From Paraspadella gotoi (taxonomy: Eukaryota; Chaetognatha), in NCBI GenBank assembly GCA_051294375.1, contig CM119271.1, positions 7,492,162 to 7,556,161 of the forward strand: a stretch of DNA of 64,000 bases, in the 5' to 3' direction. Position 1 is the stretch's first letter. The number at the start of each line of letters is the position of its first letter. Shown piece by piece: positions 13,676 to 27,100 of this stretch. The notes below the pieces were generated by a model. That model made no database searches. It was not told where the DNA came from and worked only from the letters and a program-made list of their open reading frames with translations. Made by a program: the position numbers and the translations under genes.

Positions 13676-14090
13676 TTAGTGCGAGTGCGGGCGGCGAATC
13701 GGGCGGCGGAGCGGGCGGCGGAGCGGGCGGCGGAGCGGGCGGCGGTCGCGGCGGCTTGTCGAGCGGGCGGCGAGTCGGGCGCTTCGGGCGGAGCTGCGCG
13801 GCGGAAGCGGGCGGCTGCCGAGCGGGCGGCGTGGTACACTGCCGGTGCGGTGGCGCGGCGGGCGGCTGGGACGCGGCCGGGTCCCGGGCGGGAGGCGTGC
13901 GGCGGGGAGCGGTCCGCGGCCGGTCGAATCGGCCCGCGTGGGAGCGGGGCGGCCGGACGCGGGGCGCGCATCGGCGCGGAGCGGGCGGCGGAGCGAGGCG
14001 GCGAGCGGGCGGCGGAGCGGTGCGGCGGAGCGGCGCCGGATCGGGCGGCGGAGCGGGCGGCGGAGAGGGCGGCGCATCGACGGGTTGAAC
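13676..14090. repeat. GC-rich minisatellite (GAGCGGGCGGCG-type units)
   Basis: Very GC- and CpG-rich array built from variants of a 12 bp unit GAGCGGGCGGCG. The first part is regular and the middle is diverged. Frames are open on both strands, giving Gly/Ala/Arg-rich or Pro/Ala/Arg-rich translations. Open frames on both strands are expected from stop-poor GC repeats, so I do not call a gene. A CpG-island promoter is an alternative reading. Confidence 0.7.
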
Positions 14091-14377
14091 GGGCAGCCGG
14101 TCAGTACGGACGGGTTCTCTTGCGAGCGGACAGACGAGAATGGAGTTAGTAAGCAGCTTGACTGCGCCACTCAACGGAGGAAATGGGGCGAGGAGGAGAA
14201 AGTGGATCGGTCGTCGTAGGATGTGGGTGAAGGGGGCGGGGCCGTGAGGGTCGCGGGCCGCCGGGGGCGTTTAGGGCGATTGAGCCGAGATGGCCGAGAG
14301 CCGCTGCGCTTCTGGCGGCGTTTATTTTTGGCCATAGACGGGGAAAATGTGCGTGGACTGAGAGAGAGAAGAGAGAT

Positions 14378-14408
<31 letters not shown>

Positions 14409-14411
14409 AGA

Positions 14412-14442
<31 letters not shown>

Positions 14443-15318
14443 AAGGAGGAGAAGAGATGAGAGATGAGAGAGAGAGAGAGAGAGAGAGAGCAGTGCTTGG
14501 TCAAACAGTTAAGATGGTTTTCGCTTGGAGCCTACGCGAATTCGAAGGCAGTAACGACTGTCGACGCCTCTATAAATGAGGTCGCCTTCTCCAACCTCCT
14601 TCAACCCCTCGGTCCGCTTCGAGCCTATGCCATATGCAATTTGCAATTCGAAGATGAAAATGTCGTTTCGATCTCTCGTCGCCGTCGACATAAAAAAATC
14701 GGGGAATGAAATTTCGCGTCTTTCTCGTGAATGATTAGGATTTTAATTTAAAAAAAAAAAATAGAATTTGTTTCCATCGGGATCGTTCCGGTGACCTTTC
14801 CGTTTCTTTCACTTGAGAATCGTTTTCTCGTCACGTCGTCATCCGTTTCTTTCTTACGTCGCCCTTCCGCTAATCAACGGACTCCTCGATCGAACTCATT
14901 CGGAAGCCGAGGATGACCAGCAAACAACCGGTCCTTGGAGGGAGCCCCCTTCCCCTCTCCCCGGCATCATACCATCTAGGAAAAAAGTATATCACATTTT
15001 TTGTAGAGGATTTCTACTCTAAAACTTTGATTTTTTTAAAAATCAGAAGGTTTCAAAATCTATATTAAATTTTTTTTTAAATAAATTTCTTTCATTTTTT
15101 CGTAGGTCAAATCATTTAGAAGCAAAAAAAAGGGGAAAAAATTATATTTAATTTTATAATATTTTTAATATTAAATATTTTTTTTAGTTCAATTTGGTTA
15201 TTTTTTTTTAATTTGGGAATGCCAAAGGCAGCGCCCTTATTATTGGCTCATAAAAATTCCATTATAGCTCTCAGAAAAAAGAAAAATATATGGAACATTA
15301 GCGGAATGACAAATCATT

Positions 15319-15361
15319 GACGCTGAAGAAGGCTTGCATCCAAAGCCGAAACATGTACGTT
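15319..15361 (+). other. Hammerhead-ribozyme-like motif
   Basis: The sequence shows CTGAAGA (15,323-15,329), a hairpin GGCTT...AAGCC (15,331-15,346) and then GAAAC (15,348-15,352). This is the order of the hammerhead core: CUGANGA, stem II, GAAA. Flanking ACG before the core can pair with CGT after a short CATGTA stem III segment, as in type I hammerheads with tiny stem III. One extra A sits between the core and stem II compared with the canonical layout, so activity is doubtful. Such motifs are known in Penelope-like retroelements. Confidence 0.3.
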
Positions 15362-15719
15362 TTATATGATAAAATAAAATTCGTTGTGAAACAAAATCAT
15401 TTTGCCCCAATACATATAACAACGAAAAAGAAAGGTTATTACCACAATGACTTTTTAGTTTTAGTTTTGAAACTCACTGAATTTGTTTCGCCCGTAAGAA
15501 ACTACGTTTTCACGAGTTTCTGACGGATTATCTACAAGAAATAAAACTACTAAAAATTTGATACTTTTTCTTCAAAACCTCTTACATTAGCTCACGTTAA
15601 AACATTTCCAAACGGGTGAAACCTCAGTTAAACGTTGGTCTCCCTATGGCATAGAAAATATAAAACATTTTCTAGTTTCTGTAATTCGACCGGACTAAAA
15701 TTTTATCATTAAAGCAAAT

Positions 15720-15815
15720 AGAAATTGAGACACCCGACGCGTACAGCTCCCCCGAGTTGGCAAACGATCTGCCCGAATTCTCGTGGGACAGACGCGGTTC
15801 CAACCGATCCTGACT
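15720..15815 (+). CDS. Possible terminal coding exon of an unknown plus-strand gene
   Basis: After an acceptor-like AG at about 15,718-15,720 an open frame reads EIETPDAYSSPELANDLPEF, continues SWDRRGSNRS, and ends at TGA. The composition (acidic and polar, with Ser-Pro) looks more like protein than the AT-rich surroundings. No upstream exon was identified and I do not recognise the family. It may be chance. Confidence 0.25.
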
Positions 15816-17318
15816 TAATCAAAAAAGGCTCGAGGCAATCTAGTAATCAGGGCCGAATTGCAACGTACGTACAAAGATATATCGGTATATCCTTTCTTCG
15901 GCACTGTCATCCTTTCATACGTTTCCTTTTTTGTGCTTACTCAATTACTGGATTAATTGGTCATTTTTTATCGAATCTTCTCAAAATTTGCCAAAGTTTC
16001 GTTTCATTTCTTCGTTAAGTTCCAGCTGTTTTCGTGACGTCTGCACCGTCGTTGTCGTCGTCGTCGCCGGCGTCGTCGTCTATGACCCCCGACGACGTTA
16101 ACTAAGGGTTTCAGTTTGCGTCTTCCTTCCATTAGTCCGCCTCCTCGTGTTTCCGCCGATCGACGCGAGTATTCGTCGTCCTTTTGTTTTCCGATGGCGG
16201 CGCGATTGTTCCGCTCTTTTGTTCTTTTGTTCTTGAGCTAACGATTTTTAAACTCATGGTTGCGGAATCGACGTCCCAACCGCCTCTCGCTCTGTCTCAC
16301 TTCTAATTAAACAAGTATAAAAGGAGAAAAATAAGTATTAATTTGACTACCGTACAGCTGTTACAGCTGTACATTATTGTCGGCAGTGCTGAATGATAAA
16401 TCGGGTCAATAAAAAAGTATTTCTGCGATAAGGATCTCAAAGCCTCCACTTTGTTTAGTTTTCGTGTATTTCTTACAGTATGTCTAAATTACGTCTATTT
16501 GACAGTTTTCACAATCTTTGTTGCTGCATTACTATGTCTTTAGAATATTTTACTACGTACGTATCTATAAATTATGATACCGAATAACAAACACAAACTT
16601 TATTCGCAATTAATTAAATTATTAATATCAAGTGCGAATCGAGAAAAAAAAAGCGTTAAACTCAAACGTGTGGTAACTTTAATGACAGAGAAATAATAAA
16701 TTATCAATTATAAAATACGATCTAAAAACTATGTCTATGATTGGATGCCAAGAAAATGGCAATAACTTGTTTTAAATATTTAATATTCGCCGCAAAAAAG
16801 CGATAGTAATAAAACGCATGAAGCATTTAAAAATGTTTTTTCATATTAATTTGGTATTGCAGGCCGTTTTTTTTTTTGGAACAGTAGTCTTGAAAATGTA
16901 AATATATCTCTAAAAAACTAAACAAACAGATAAAACTGACGCTACAAGTAAACAATACAGAACGACTAATAATTAACCAATGTGAAGTCAGAAATAAATA
17001 TCGAATGTATTATTTATTTATCTCGCCCACCTGGATAGCGACGTAAATCGGTAAATTGGTTAACTGATAATTTGTTAATGTACCTTTTATTCTCAACGTA
17101 AACAAAGTTTGAACAATTCCATTAATTTTTGGAACAGCTTCGGATTTTCTTTTAGTCAAACATCGCAGAGAAAAATAATGTAAACATAAAAACGTCAATA
17201 GAAGCGATAGGCCGCTTTTAAAAGACGCGAAAGGCGGTTTTCTTTGGCTACCCCCCTCCCCCCACCTTCCACTTTCCCATTCCCTCCCCCTGAATTGTTC
17301 ATTTATCCTCTGGCGTGT

Positions 17319-17933
17319 TTATCCCGGCGGCGGCTTTGGCGGCTGAGGCTGCGGCATGCTTTGCCGCCTGACTGTTCCCGGAGATCCCGCCAGAGGCGCC
17401 CATCGACGCGTAAAAAGCGAATCCCTTCCGCTCAATTGACTCATGGGACCGACAACATCGCCGCTGCCGCCATCGCCGCCGCCGGCGCCACCAACCCTAC
17501 CACATTCACCACCTCCACCGCCGTCTTCGCTACCCCGCTCCTCGCGTTCGTCCCCAGGGGTCGTGGCGTCATTATCGCCTGCGTCGTCGTCGTCGTCATC
17601 TTCTTCTTCGGTTTCGTTCTTGATCCCTCCCGTGATAATTCCGGGTCTCTGCCTCCCCTGCCATTTGTTCCCCTTGGATCCGGGGTCGTCGCGGTCGTCG
17701 TCTTCGTCGTCGCCGCGTGTCGGTTCCTCGCGGCATCGAACGGCGTTATCGCACTCTTTTGACGAAGGACGTTCCGACGCCGGATCGGATGAGACTTTGA
17801 CGTCGCCGGCGACGCCGGGGGCTTTGACGTTATCTGGCTGAGCTGCGTGGTTGGCGAGGTTGCTGAGGTGAGGAAGGTGAGATGACGCCGTCGACGAGGC
17901 GTTGGAAGACGCTAGGGAAGCGGCGCAGTCGAA
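17319..17933 (-). CDS. TRAK1: TRAK last coding exon
   Basis: The acceptor CCCTCCAG precedes FDCAASLASSNASSTASS, in the phase left by exon 19. The exon encodes 204 residues: a Ser-rich start, a highly acidic middle (ETEEEDDDDDDAGDND), Gly-rich and basic segments, SPGTVRRQSMP as a likely phosphorylation-type site, and a proline-rich end PQPQPPKPPPG before TAA. Vertebrate TRAKs also end in a poorly conserved Ser/Pro region, so assignment rests on position and phase more than on similarity. Confidence 0.65.
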   Translation of the reverse strand, partial: FDCAASLASSNASSTASSHLPHLSNLANHAAQPDNVKAPGVAGDVKVSSDPASERPSSKECDNAVRCREEPTRGDDEDDDRDDPGSKGNKWQGRQRPGIITGGIKNETEEEDDDDDDAGDNDATTPGDEREERGSEDGGGGGECGRVGGAGGGDGGSGDVVGPMSQLSGRDSLFTRRWAPLAGSPGTVRRQSMPQPQPPKPPPG

Positions 17934-20900
17934 CTGGAGGGTGAGAGCGGGGAGGAAGGATGGAATTGGAAATAAGTTCATCGTTTTGATTCGACAAAAA
18001 TGTTCGCGTTTTCGTAAGTTAAGTCCTCGAGGACAGGACACAGAAAGGGAAGGTGGCGATGGAGAGCGGAGAGAGATGAGAGAGAGTCGAGAGAGTGGAC
18101 GAGAGAGACGAGACTGAGAGGAAGACAGAGAGAGCAGAGATGAGAGAGACGATGCTACGAGATAGACGAGAGAGATGATGTGAACTATTTGCCCCACCGC
18201 TCTTTCTCTCTCTCGAGCTTCGTTGCAGATCGACAGGAGATAAAAGTTTGACGTAGCTCTTCTGCCCCATTGGGGAATTTTCCAGCGACCGAGGTGGGAA
18301 TAAAAAGGTGGAGAGGGGGAGGGGGCGAGGGTGGAACGTTGGAAAGGGAAAGGGGGTGGAGAGGAAAGTGGAAAAGGGGATAGAGTGGTAGGGTTAAAGA
18401 ATAAAAAGAGATAAGGTTAGGCGGAAAAGGAAAAATGGACAGTGAGTTNNNNNNNNNNNNNNNNNNNNNNNNNCCATCCCATGCAGAGAGAGAGACGCCG
18501 TCGTCGTCGTGTTGATTTGTTTCTCACCATGCAGATTCTTTTCTATTTCTCTTTTCTTATGTATTGAGCACGAATGTTTTTAAGCGACTCTCCTTTGTTC
18601 CTCTCGCACTTTCCACTCAATATTGTCTTACTACATAGTCGAGGGATTCTCTCCTCTCCTCTTACCATTCCTACCATCTCCTAGTGAGGCTACGTGCCAG
18701 GACCAGTTATGTATTTATTTGTTTTTCGTCTCGCCAGATGGCGTATTATCATCGCGAGGCGGTGGGACCGACAGCGGCGCCGGAAGAAATATCTCCCTCT
18801 ATTCCGAAGATGATTTTTTTTTCCCTTTCGAAATTGAATCACACACTCTTCGCCTTGCCTTCGCTTCGTCTTGTCTTCGGCTCTCGCTCTCGTTGTACTT
18901 GCGCTCCGTTTTCGGGTGGTTTCAGTCGGACGTTTAAGCGTATCGGCCTGTCGTCGTATGTCGCCTTCACGTCGCCCTATGGCATAGTTGTCGAGGACTA
19001 CTTCTTTCATGACAAAACAAAGAATCAAAAAATGGAGAAAAAAAACGGAACTGTTGTCATTCGGCAAAACTCGTAACTAAACGTCGTACTCTGCGTAGTC
19101 GTTCAACGGAGGTCGTTATCAAACGACGATCAATGTCCGTCTGTTGCGTAACATCCGGCCGTACGAAATGTTCTAATGCTTGGCTATTAGTTGTCCTTGT
19201 TTGTCACAGGGGCGATTCATCTAATTCATCGCTAGCTGAACTTGGTAATGCTGTCGGTCGGTCGTCGTCGCTCGTCCATCTCGTCTGTTTTTTTTCCTCA
19301 TGTTCACGATATCTTTTTTCTCTCCTCGCTCGCTCGTCGTGCTATGTTAGTTGTTATTATCGCACGCTCGCTCACGCTCACAGCGTTCCGGTACGTGTCG
19401 AATCAAGTAACGCGATGGTAGGACCCTACGTAAGATCGTTAAATCGTTCAGCCCTGCAGCATGCGCCGCGTCGGGGCTCTCTTAAGGCTCTCAGAAAGTC
19501 TCGACAGTGCCATCGCGCACCGGAAAGGATCTGCAGAATCGATTGCGACTACCCGAAAATACCGAGAGCGCCGGGTTCCTCACCTCCCCCCGCCCGCCAT
19601 CTCGAAGTCCATTACTCCCACCCCCTCAGTCTCCCTGGTTGCAATTACCCGTGTTTTCAGCTACTTCTCTTCTCATATGATGGAGCCTTTCCCTTTATCT
19701 TGGTTGCTTCTTTTCCGAACAATCCCTCAGCATTTTAGATACCTTCTTTTTCTCTTATCTATTTAAATCTTAAATTGATTTCTATCGATATAGAATAATC
19801 CATTTCTTCACCTTTTGAAGCTCCGATGATTAACGTTTTTATATTTCAAAACATCAGAATTTTCATCCTGCGTAGCGTACGAGCACATTGTAATTTATGT
19901 ACGCAGCACGTTTTTCCCTTTTTCATCCTTTCCCATAGGCATAACTCAGCTGACCGAAATGCTGCGGTCGATCGCCGATCGGGCTCGCGGCGCGCCGTTC
20001 GGGCGAAGAGGGCGGAGTGAAGGGGCGCGTGGGCGAGGAAGGAGGCGTGGCGGGCGTCGAGGGGCGGGGCCGCGTCTCGGTCGGCCAAGGGGGCGTTATT
20101 GACGATCCGTCTGAACCTGGAACGATGAGAAAAAAGCGGGGGGAGATTATGCGGATACTGGATAGTTTTACATTAGGCGGAGAAATTGGGGAAGGGTTTC
20201 AGGTAAAGGCGAAAATGTTAGGGAGTCGGGGGGGGAAACGAGAACGAATTTTATATTTAATAATCGAAATCTTAATTTTTTTTATTATTCAAATCATTCT
20301 CAACCTAATTTAATCAACCTTAATTATTTCGCCGACATACTACTACAAATTAGCTTGAAACCCCCCCCCCCAAGAGAAAGAGATAATTTTGACGAGGGGT
20401 CGAGTTGTCGTTCCTGACTTTTCATCATTTTCCAAAAGACGCGGAAACTCGGGGTAGAAATGAAAAAGAAGTCGGCGATTAACGGGGTCCCGCATTCATT
20501 ACCGCTAAACGGATTCATTATCGTTAACAGCATTAAAGACGGGCGATTCTGGTCTCTTCTCTCTCACACCCTCCCCCCCCCCAAAATCCCCATCGCCGGC
20601 TTGTTTTTCTTTTTCACTGAACTTTCTACGGAAAACCTGTTCGGAAAGTTGGACCGCCGCCGACGCCGCCTCCGATCCCGGCGCCCGTTGATGGACTTCC
20701 GCACCGGCCCGCGCTACTGATCCACCGCCGGCGCCGCTGGTCTCGGTGGCGCGCGCCAATTGCGCACGTCCTCGTTAAAGCTGTACGTCGCGCAAAGGCC
20801 GGCCGGTCGGCCGCCGGCGCTTCGTCCCGCAGCCGGCGTTGTTGTTGTCGTCGTTTGTCGAAACGCTTCCGACTCTGGCGAGGAAGAAACAAACTAATTA

Positions 20901-23449
20901 ACGTGCGCCGGTCGGCGTCGGCGGCGGCCATTTTGGAGGAGGAAGAGGATGAGGAGGAAGAAGAAGAAAATAAAAAAGAAGGGAAAAAATAAAAGACGCG
21001 AGGAGGTTGGTAAAATTAAGGGGGGGGAGAGGAAAGTAAGGGCGACCTTGCTACGAGCTAATTCCTTCTCGGGTCTTCTTTCAGAGTCTCGTTATTCTCC
21101 TCTTAGACGCATATATACTTAATTAGTTAAATGTGTTGATAAAACGAAGGCTAAACGGCAATTGGAAACGAAGAGACAAGTCGTTATCGACGTCGTGGAA
21201 ATATTTACTATTTTAGGCTCACAGTCACAAAATTTTATAAAGACTAGATGAGTAGACGTGTACTCGATCAAAAACTTTTTCCGATAGTGATATTAGAAAG
21301 GAAAATGTTAACTTAGAGCTTGTTATATAATATTAAAGATAATTTTTTTTAAAAATCAAATTTTCCACTCGGAAAATGTCACGCCCGATTCCGTTCTCAA
21401 CCTCTGCTGAGATACGGCATCGTTCGCTTCGACAAAGGACGCCATCTTTCGGTCAAAGTTGTCAGCGCCGCGAAGGTGAGTCACGCGCGAATCCGTCGCC
21501 GTCGACGTCATCGCCGATCCCGCCGAGTTGAGGGAAGCCGAGAATGATTCCTGGAAGCCAATATCGAGTTGAGGGAAGCCGAGAACGATTCCTGGAAGCC
21601 CAATATCGAAGCCGACGAGGACGACGTGACGGCGACGTTGAAGAGGTCAATCTGGGGGATTAAAAGAGGTTCAGATTACAAAGATCGACGCAAATGATCC
21701 TGGACTAGTCTTTAGGGCATTCGTCATCCACTGTCAAAGCTGTTGTAATATTCAGAGATGGTGGAGCTGCAGCCGTTTTATTTTCCGACATTGACAACCG
21801 AGGCGCCGTCTAGTGTCTAGTGACCACTGCTCATTGACAAGGTTGGCTGGGCCAGTCAAATTGATCCAGCCAAAAATTTGACAGGAACGTCCCTCTCGAT
21901 CTCGGCGTCACTCACCCGACGAAAAAGTCGTCTGTCTCGTCGTCGTCTTCCTCAAAATCGGAGAAGAGAAAAAAGTCGCGAGGAATCTCCGTTGAAATTC
22001 GTTCGCGCGAACTGAGCCAATTCCGGGTTCAGGATTTGGGCTCTGGAAGGAGGTTGGGGGGAGGAAGAGGAATAATTTGGAGAGGGGGAAGGAAGGAGTT
22101 TGGCTTCGGAAGAAGAAAAAGGATGAAGCAAAAAGTGGGAAAGGAGGTTGGGGCTTTGGAAAGAAAAGAGCAAAATGAGTTGGGGAGAACTAGAACTAGT
22201 TGGAAGCGGAAAAATATGTTTAAAAAAAATCATATTAGAAAATTAGAAGCTGAAGGGAAAAAAAAAACGAGAGTGAGAATTTTTTTGGGGGTGAAAAAGG
22301 AATAAAAGCCAAAATGGTTCGGAGAAAAATGAGGGGAAATAAAGGAAGCGTTTACTTTGAATAAGAACGAGAAATAAAAAAAAAATGGGGAAAAAAAACT
22401 TGAGAAGCGATTCCACGAAAATCATCTCATGAATTTAAGGCTCGAAACAAAAAAGAGAGACAAACATTGTCAGACAGAAAGCCTCTCTTCAAACTCGCTA
22501 AGGAAAAGGAATTAAGGAAGAGGAGAGAAAATGGCGAACGACACTTTTTTTTCTTTTTTTTTTTTCTGCGCCAAATTTTTTTGTTGACAAAAAAAAATGG
22601 GGGGGGGCAAAGGAAGTCTTTCCCGAGGAAAGTACAAAATCATTGAAAGCCGCAAAGCCAAAGGATGTAAGGAAGGAAAAGAAGGGGAGGGAGAAAAAAA
22701 AACAGGAATTTCTCCAGGGGAAAAGAATAATATATAGCGAATATGCAGATCCCGAAAATATGACGAGTCATATGCAAATGAGAAAAGCGGATTAGGAAAA
22801 AAAAAGAAGGGAGGAAAAAAAAATGCGCGGAAAAAAAAATGCGCGGGAAAAAAAAAGTTTTTTAGAAAGCCCGGGCGGAGGAGGAAGCGAAAAGGAAAGA
22901 AAAGAAAAGAGAAGAAAAAAGAAGAAAAAAGAGGAGAGAGAAGAAAGGATAAAAAAGATTAGGAGGAAATAAAGAAAAGTAGGAAAGACGAAAATGAGAA
23001 AATGGAAGTCGTAAGGAAGAAGAGGCGAGGACGTCTCGGCGTCCCTAGGTGAGCCGGTTCGAACAACGGCGGCTGCAGCTGGAGCGGCGGAGACGGAGGC
23101 AGCAGCGGCGTGGCGGGGGGGGGAGGCGAAAAAAAAAACAAACCTGTAACGGACGCCTTTGTATTCCCGGCGGACGAGACTGAAGGAGGTCGAAGGAAGG
23201 TCGCGCTAATTGACGCCAAAGTTGTAGCGTTTACCGAACCCGCGGAGGGGTTTCACGATCTCGAGCCGTTCCGGCAAGGCTGGCCTGAAAGAACAGAAAG
23301 AAAAGTTTTAAAAAGGGAAAGCTCTCAAAGCTACCATGTTCAAACAGAATCACCGAGACTGAGTGATAACGGTTGTCGGCCATTGACCTGAGGATCAAAT
23401 AAATGAAAGAAACTCTTCTTTCCGCCCACGTCTTGTCTCTCTCTCGCTC

Positions 23450-23526
<77 letters not shown>

Positions 23527-24025
23527 ATTTTACGACTTCCGGCGCGCCATTCTTTTCTCTCTGCCAAAATTATTTTTGTCCTTCTTCATCCCGTTCCCCT
23601 ACCTGACCCCTAACACCTGACGCCAAAAAATCTGACCCCTCGCATCTGATCCCGCGCCGCATGATCGCCACCATTTGACCCTTAAACTTGTCGCCAACGC
23701 AAAGCCCACCATCTGCCAACTGAGACACTCAAACTTTGGCAACTTTGCTTCCCCCCTATTCTTTTTTTTTTTTTTGAATCTCTCCGCCCAATCTCATCTC
23801 TCATCGCATCGATTTCTATTCAAGCTTCCCCTTTACCTGACCAGTGACCAATGATCATGGGAGAGTGGGGAGGGAAAGAAAAAGGGGAGGTAGAGAAGGA
23901 GAGAGGGGGGAATGGAGGGAGGGGGAGAGAGAGAGAGAGAGCGGATGAAAATTAATAAGAATAGAAGAATGGAAGGAAGAAAAAAAAGCTTTCGCGAGAA
24001 ACATCTACCCTGCCTTTCCGCCCTA

Positions 24026-24105
<80 letters not shown>

Positions 24106-27100
24106 CTGAACATTGAGAGAGAGTCAAGCGACATCCGTCCACCGGAAGTCGACGAATAAAGGTCTTCTTCTTCTGCGCCGTCGGTTTCGTCAAAACCAGA
24201 CGGTGATCTGTCTCGCCTCCGCGCACCTGATTGGTCGGAAGGGTCAACGAACGGTAAATTTGCTTCCAAAAGTAGATGTAAAGCCAAAGAAAGTCGAAGT
24301 GTTAAGGTTAGATAATTATTAATTAATCTGGTCTAGAGATTGTCATTTACCCTTGGAAAAAAAATGTTTTGAATTTGTTTTTCAGGTACAAAACAAATGC
24401 AAGAGTAGAGACTTGAAAATAAAGATAAAAAACATGATATAGACGCCTTATGAAATTGGTACAACCAATATAAAAATTATCCATTCATTTAATAATTATA
24501 TAAATAATATGTTTCTATAAACTAGTCTGGTGATTGAAAAAAAAAAAAAAAAAAGAAACGGGATTAAGGCGTGATTTGGAAAGAAGAAAGAAGAAAGGCA
24601 GGAAGGCTGCTCGTTCGCCGAAGCGCGAAAAAAGAGTTCGAGGAAAATGGAAGGAGAAAAAAAAAATGGCCGCCTCCATTCCTTTTTTTTTCGCTCTATC
24701 GCGGTAGACTTGATTTTTGTCTTTTTTTCTCTCTCTTTCTCTCTTCCTTTCATCCCCTTTTAATCAAGTCAAATCTTCCCCCTCCGCGTGGATTGCTCCT
24801 TTGTTTCTTTCATTTCGTTACCCTCGTTCCACGCCTCTCCGCCTGCAAGCGCTGGCGTCGCTGTCGTCGTCCAAGCGAGAAAGACGAGGCGGGGGGACGA
24901 GGACGAGAGGGGAGGGAGGACGAGGAAGAGGGCGGAATCGACGGGAGGGACGAGAGTTGAACGCCGAAAGGGGGATCGAGCGGGTGCTTGCGGAGGGGGT
25001 CTGGAGGGGGGTTGGATGAGGGAGGGAGAAAAATAGAACCGTAGTGACACTTTTTGAACAATTAGAATCTTGCGCGACGGTCAGGTGGCGAATCGATTTT
25101 CGGTTTGAACGCTGATCATTGGTTATACATAACAATACTAAATTGCTTAACGACAAAAATAGAAAGAAAAAATGTTGGAAAAAAAAATAAAAAATAGGGC
25201 AAAACATTCTTTCGATTGCGTCATCGGCCAAAGGTCGAAAACGTCACCTTGGCAACGGCGAAGCCGTGTTCCCGCGCCGCCCGACGCAGGCGCCGAATCC
25301 TGGCGATGGCGGCGTCCAAGTCGGTTGAGCCGGGCACGCCGGGTCGACCCGGCACCGCGGGGAGGGCGGTGGACGGGGTCGGGGGTGGACGGGCGGAAGG
25401 TTGAGGGGCTGGAAGAATAAAATGGAAGTGGGGGATGTGTTAAACCGTTAATATGTAATATTGCCGAGTTTAGAAGGTAACTTTTTATTGACCTTTGGGT
25501 TCAGTTTTGTAGACGTTTTTATCACAGTTGTATTCGTTTTCGTTGGCGCTTAGCCAAAACTTTCTGCACGCTACGGGGTAGATAGTTTAGATTGAGAGGA
25601 CGCTTTGGTAACGCATCTGAAAGAAAATAGAATTTTTTGTTAAATAATAACAAACATTTAGCAAGCTATTAAATAATTCTTTCACCTTTTGCCTTGGCAT
25701 CGGGCGATGCCTGTGACGAGGACCCGTCCCGGCGGATCTCGGCAGCGGAGGGCAAAGTTCGCCCGACGATTTTGCGTCCACCGCGCAGCCGCCGATGATG
25801 CCCGTTCGTCGAAGACCCGCATCGGGTTTGGAAACCTCCGTGGCGGTCCCTCCCGATTCGGATCGACGAGCGACTGGAGGCGTCGAGGAGAGTCGACGAC
25901 GACGTCGTCGCGGAGACGGTCGTGGAAGAGATCGATGGCGTCGCGGCGAAGAGGCTCGTCGACGATGAAGAGATCTTGGACGAGGTCGAGGGAAAGGCGG
26001 CAGAATGTTTTGATGAGGTAGTAGAGACGCGAGTGTCGACGGAGGTCGGCGACGATATACTGGAGGCCGAAAGGTTCGTCGTCGTTGTAGTGGGCAATGG
26101 CTCAAAAATTATCAAAGTTCGAACAACAATTGGAGTCCAACGATTCGTGTTGTCGGCGATCAGCGTAGTCGACGTCGGCCAAGGGGTTCGACGAAACCCT
26201 CGCCACCGTCGACGTCCGTACGAGCGACTCGAGCGTCATCGACGAAGATATCGGCGTTGGCGGTCAATGGGATCGTCAAGTTTCCCTCGTGAAAGCTGCT
26301 ACCCATTCCCGAGTCGCGAGGAGGGGGCGGGAGAGGAGGAAGAGGAAGAAGATTGACTCCAGTAGTAGTCGGCGCCGATTCCGACGCCGTCTGCGTCAGG
26401 TAGGCGGCGTTGCTTCGACGCCCACCTGCAGTAAAGAAGAAGAAAAAAAGGCGTTGGCTTAAGGAAATAAAATATACAGACGATTCGGCGGGAGAACGGA
26501 GAGAGAATGTGGCGGGGATAATGTGGCTGGGAGAGAGAAGAGAAAACCGATTCCACTACCCCTCCCCTTACCCTTCCCCCCACAATCCGACCCCAAAAAA
26601 AGGACGATTCTGGAAACAATTTGAGGCGCAGCGGAGCGGCTGAAGAATTAACCTCGGAAAAGTAATTCCTTCTAATGTTGTCGGGCATTAAAGCTCCATC
26701 GGTTTCAATTAGCGGTCGCCGACGAAATTAATCGTCACCGTTAAAAAAAAAAGTAAACAAACGTTAAAAAAATAAAGCTAAAAAAAAAAAAAAGACGAGG
26801 AGTGGAAAAACAAAATAGTGAAAAGAAAGAGAAACTAAAGAAGAGCGAAAAAACTCTATCCGTCATAACTCTTTTTATTTTTCATTCAATTCATTCTTAG
26901 GTTTTTTTATTTTGTTCATTCACTTTATCTGTTCCTTTTTGTTCTCTCTTTTCTATTTTTTCTCTCGCGTCGCTTCTCTTTTCCCGCCCTCGGGTTTTCT
27001 TCCTTTTTCTTTTGTCCTTGGTCTAAAAAAAATGGAGAATATGTGCTGTCGATGGAAAACGGAGGCTGCGGTATTTGCGGTCGTTGTTGTGTTTGTCACC

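Larger units (their letters stand above)
14225..17318. other. Stretch between the minisatellite and the TRAK stop codon
   Basis: Contains (GA)n arrays near 14,359-14,490, AT-rich sequence and two items listed separately (a ribozyme-like motif and a possible exon). It includes the expected 3' untranslated region of the minus-strand TRAK gene just left of 17,319. I see no other gene I can support. Confidence 0.45.

Noticed and set aside
13524-14219. 156-216 codon Pro/Ala/Arg and Gly/Ala/Arg frames
   Set aside because: Both strands are open because the repeat lacks stop codons; no domain, start or splice context.
17244-17841. Plus-strand frames opposite the TRAK last exon
   Set aside because: Shadow frames of the minus-strand acidic coding sequence, which has splice phase and a plausible stop.
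18623-19738. Plus-strand frames of 104-201 codons
   Set aside because: They lie in a TRAK intron, overlap each other in different frames, and show no family motif.
25587-26356. Arg-rich or Ser-rich alternative frames over the left TRAK exon 12
   Set aside because: Shadows of the TRAK frame. The frame jumps between them reflect single-base indels seen by comparison with the right copy.
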